Source of the DNA: Pelobacter seleniigenes DSM 18267
GTDB taxonomy: Bacteria > Desulfobacterota > Desulfuromonadia > Desulfuromonadales > Geopsychrobacteraceae
Assembly (NCBI RefSeq): GCF_000711225.1
Contig: NZ_JOMG01000004.1
Location: forward strand, 1-64,000
Direction: 5' to 3'
DNA: 64,000 bases
Shown here: positions 62,390 to 64,000 of the stretch, piece by piece
How positions within the stretch are numbered: the first letter of the stretch is position 1
Layout of the letters: every line of letters starts with the position of its first letter
Position numbers and translations under genes: made by a program
The notes under the pieces: model-generated
Database searches by the model: none
Told to the model about the DNA's origin: nothing
What the model saw: the letters and a program-made list of their open reading frames with translations, nothing else

Positions 62390-62866
62390 ATGATCATCGG
62401 ACAGCCAACAGATAATATCACCAAGTCTGCCGCTTACTCATTGCCGGATTTTCAGTCGGCAGTTCCGTCTTCCGGTGCAAACGAAGGTGCTGCCAGCGCT
62501 CCTGCGCTTTTGGATACCGTATCTCTTTCCGCGAACGCCGGACCGGCGGCGAATGACGGCCAGCCGGGCAACGGTGATCTTGGATCGCTTAAGCCGGAAC
62601 TGTATACGGCCCCAACCGGCAGAGATGAGCAACCGGTTGGGCAGGTCGCAACTGGTGCCGCCGCTCCGGTGGAGGAAGCGAAGGTAGGGGGGGGGGACGA
62701 GGATGAGTCGGACTTCGGAACCGATGACCTTAAATTTTTGGCCATGGGTACGCTGGGTCTCGATCCCTCACCCGACCAGCCGGACTGTGACAGCGGTTAT
62801 TACAAAGTCGGTCAATACTTGAAAGCTGCCGGAACCGTCGGCGGTTTTGTTGCCCTGTTTATCTGA
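62390..62866 (+). CDS. Hypothetical low-complexity acidic protein with a G10 run
   Basis: 158 residues with a good ribosome-binding site (AAGGAGGG 5 nt before the ATG). Most of it is low complexity, Ala/Ser/Gly/Pro-rich, with DTVSLSANA (a D-x-V-x-L-S pattern seen in secreted and flagellar-type proteins) and an acidic patch (GDEDESDFGTDD). A short ordered C-terminus (CDSGYYKVGQYLKAAGTVGG) follows. There is a run of ten G at 62687-62696, giving GGG in frame; a one-base change would truncate or extend it. No homologue is recognised. Confidence 0.6.
   Translation: MIIGQPTDNITKSAAYSLPDFQSAVPSSGANEGAASAPALLDTVSLSANAGPAANDGQPGNGDLGSLKPELYTAPTGRDEQPVGQVATGAAAPVEEAKVGGGDEDESDFGTDDLKFLAMGTLGLDPSPDQPDCDSGYYKVGQYLKAAGTVGGFVALFI
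62687..62696 (+). repeat. Homopolymer run of 10 G inside a coding region
   Basis: Ten G within the acidic-protein gene. A +1 or -1 slip would shift the frame about 100 residues into the protein, a contingency-locus arrangement. Confidence 0.85.
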
Positions 62867-62885
62867 CCGGACCCCCTTCGCGCGG

Positions 62886-64000
62886 TTAATCCTCGGGTAG
62901 CTGGACTGCGCGGGGGACGGTTTCGATCTGTTCCGGCGTGTCAATATCCTTGCTGCTGCCACTGCCGAGTTCCTTGAACTTGCGTGCGGAAACCATGACG
63001 CGACTGTCCAGGGACGCCATCCCTTTGTTGTAGCTTTCTACCGCTCTGCCCAGATTTTTTCCCATTTGTTGAAAATGTTGATTCAGTGTGGCCAGGCGGT
63101 CATAGATTTCCCGCCCCAGTTGGCTGATCGCGGCAGCGTTTTCAGTCAGCTGTTCCTGCCGCCAACCGTACGCGACCGAGCGCAACAGGGCGATCAGGGT
63201 GGTCGGTGTGGCCAACAGCACTTTGCGGTCGACCCCCGCTTCGATCAGTCCCGGGTCTTTGGCCAAGGCTGCGGAAAAAAAGGTTTCCCCGGGCAAAAAC
63301 AGGACTACGAATTCCGGGGTTGGCTGAAACTGTTCCCAGTAGTTTTTGCTCGACAGTTTTCCCAGGTGATCGCGAATCTGCCGGGCATGCCTGGTCAGCA
63401 GCGCTGCACGCTGTTCGTCATCGTTCGCTTCCAGCGATTCCAGGTAGGCCTGCAGCGGGGCCTTGGAATCGACCACGATGTTGCGCCCGTTAGGCAGCTT
63501 GATGACCATGTCCGGGCGCAGCCTGCCGCTGTCGACGGTTTCCTGTTCCAGAAAGTCGCAGTAATTGACCATCCCGGCCATCTCCACAACCTTGCGCAAT
63601 TGAATCTCTCCCCAGCGGCCGCGGACCGCGGGCGTGCGCAGAGCGCGAACCAGGTTGCCGGTTTCCGATTCCAGCTTTTGCTGGCTGCTGAGCAGGCTCC
63701 TTAATTGCTCTTCCAGGCGGGCATAGGCACCGCTGCGCGCCCGCTCGAGCAGTTCGATTTTACCATCCACCTTGTGCAGGGAATCCTTGAGGGGCTGAAC
63801 CAGTTGGTCGATGGCCTGCCGCCGTTGATCCAGGTCGCCCCTGGCCTCCTGCTGGATCGTGGCCAGCTTGGATTGGGCCAGATCCATAAAGCTGCGGTTG
63901 TTCGCTTCCAGGGCCTGGGCGGAGAGGGCTCGAAAACTGTTTTCGAGCTGGCGGCGGTTTTCTTCCAGCAGGTGCAGTTTTTCTTGGCCGCTGCTGCGCT
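62886..64000 (-). CDS. rmuC: DNA recombination protein RmuC (partial, 5' end beyond window)
   Basis: The C-terminal ~371 residues of an RmuC-family protein; the frame is open to the right edge. It has the coiled-coil region (ALEANNRSFMDLAQSKLATIQQEA) and the nuclease-like core: TPAVRGRWGEIQLRKVVEMAGM, RPDMVIKLPNGRNIVVDSKAPL, VLFLPGETFFSAAL and LLATPTTLIALLRSVAYGW. RmuC limits DNA inversions and sits at the replication/repair interface. The C-terminal tail is acidic. It lies right after the convergent acidic-protein gene. Confidence 0.95.
   Translation of the reverse strand, partial: RSSGQEKLHLLEENRRQLENSFRALSAQALEANNRSFMDLAQSKLATIQQEARGDLDQRRQAIDQLVQPLKDSLHKVDGKIELLERARSGAYARLEEQLRSLLSSQQKLESETGNLVRALRTPAVRGRWGEIQLRKVVEMAGMVNYCDFLEQETVDSGRLRPDMVIKLPNGRNIVVDSKAPLQAYLESLEANDDEQRAALLTRHARQIRDHLGKLSSKNYWEQFQPTPEFVVLFLPGETFFSAALAKDPGLIEAGVDRKVLLATPTTLIALLRSVAYGWRQEQLTENAAAISQLGREIYDRLATLNQHFQQMGKNLGRAVESYNKGMASLDSRVMVSARKFKELGSGSSKDIDTPEQIETVPRAVQLPED

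Noticed and set aside
1-64000. tRNA, rRNA, CRISPR array, prophage or c-di-GMP riboswitch
   Set aside because: No cloverleaf, spaced direct-repeat array, phage structural genes or GEMM core sequence was recognised by eye; weak or diverged copies could be missed.

Overview
The window is a 64-kb piece of chromosome from a bacterium that looks like a member of the Desulfuromonadales (Geobacter / Desulfuromonas / Pelobacter relatives, formerly Deltaproteobacteria). This is inferred from gene content: many chemotaxis receptors and c-di-GMP enzymes with elaborate sensor domains, a CheA/CheW/CheR/CheD/CheB cluster with a STAS protein, PATAN (DUF4388) and roadblock proteins, a selenoprotein peroxiredoxin, a TRAP binding protein and a DnaK/Hsp20/M48 stress cluster. 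No rRNA, tRNA, CRISPR array, prophage or intact insertion sequence was seen.

Layout. 0.1-6.4 kb: a LacI-type regulator broken by at least three frameshifts, converging on a multidomain hybrid histidine kinase whose receiver is also frameshifted, then a large chemoreceptor with a duplicated sensor module. 7-16.9 kb: a co-directional chemotaxis operon (soluble MCP-like protein, CheY, STAS, CheA, CheW, MCP, CheR, CheD, CheB). 16.9-17.3 kb: repeat elements. 17.3-18.8 kb: ArsR-type repressor and metal-efflux permease with matching inverted repeats. 18.9-24.7 kb: a CHASE-PAS-GGDEF protein, a UGA-containing selenoprotein with a recoding hairpin, and a two-gene unit of roadblock-domain proteins, one being an unusual roadblock-TM-PstS-OmpA fusion. 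24.7-30.8 kb: repeats, homocysteine S-methyltransferase, SAM methyltransferase, orphan TRAP binding protein, DUF2284, and a DUF1326-DUF2182 pair.

30.9-38.1 kb: M15 peptidase lipoprotein, PAS-GGDEF-EAL protein, YciI-like protein, a cytochrome-peroxidase-like remnant, a rhomboid protease with zinc ribbon and TPRs, an NHL-repeat remnant with a run of 15 G, and an NAD(P)-binding SDR protein. 38.4-42.7 kb: stress cluster (two Hsp20, DnaK, M48 protease). 42.7-49 kb: CHASE4-GGDEF cyclase, dNMP kinase-like protein, SagB-type nitroreductase, an arginine-catabolic pair (TIGR00300-type ornithine cyclodeaminase plus arginase) and a Cys-rich receiver. 49-58.1 kb: MalT/SARP-like giant regulator, Lrp regulator divergent from alanine dehydrogenase, acyl-CoA ligase, SfsA and TmcAL. 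58.2-64 kb: SHOCT protein, LemA-TPM-TPM cluster, a FlgO-like lipoprotein, a disordered protein with a G10 run, and RmuC running off the right edge.

The items most worth following up are the selenocysteine peroxiredoxin-like gene, the roadblock/PstS/OmpA two-gene unit, and a structured dispersed repeat present twice whose stems appear to covary. All functional calls rest on reading the sequence and on family knowledge; no database search was run.
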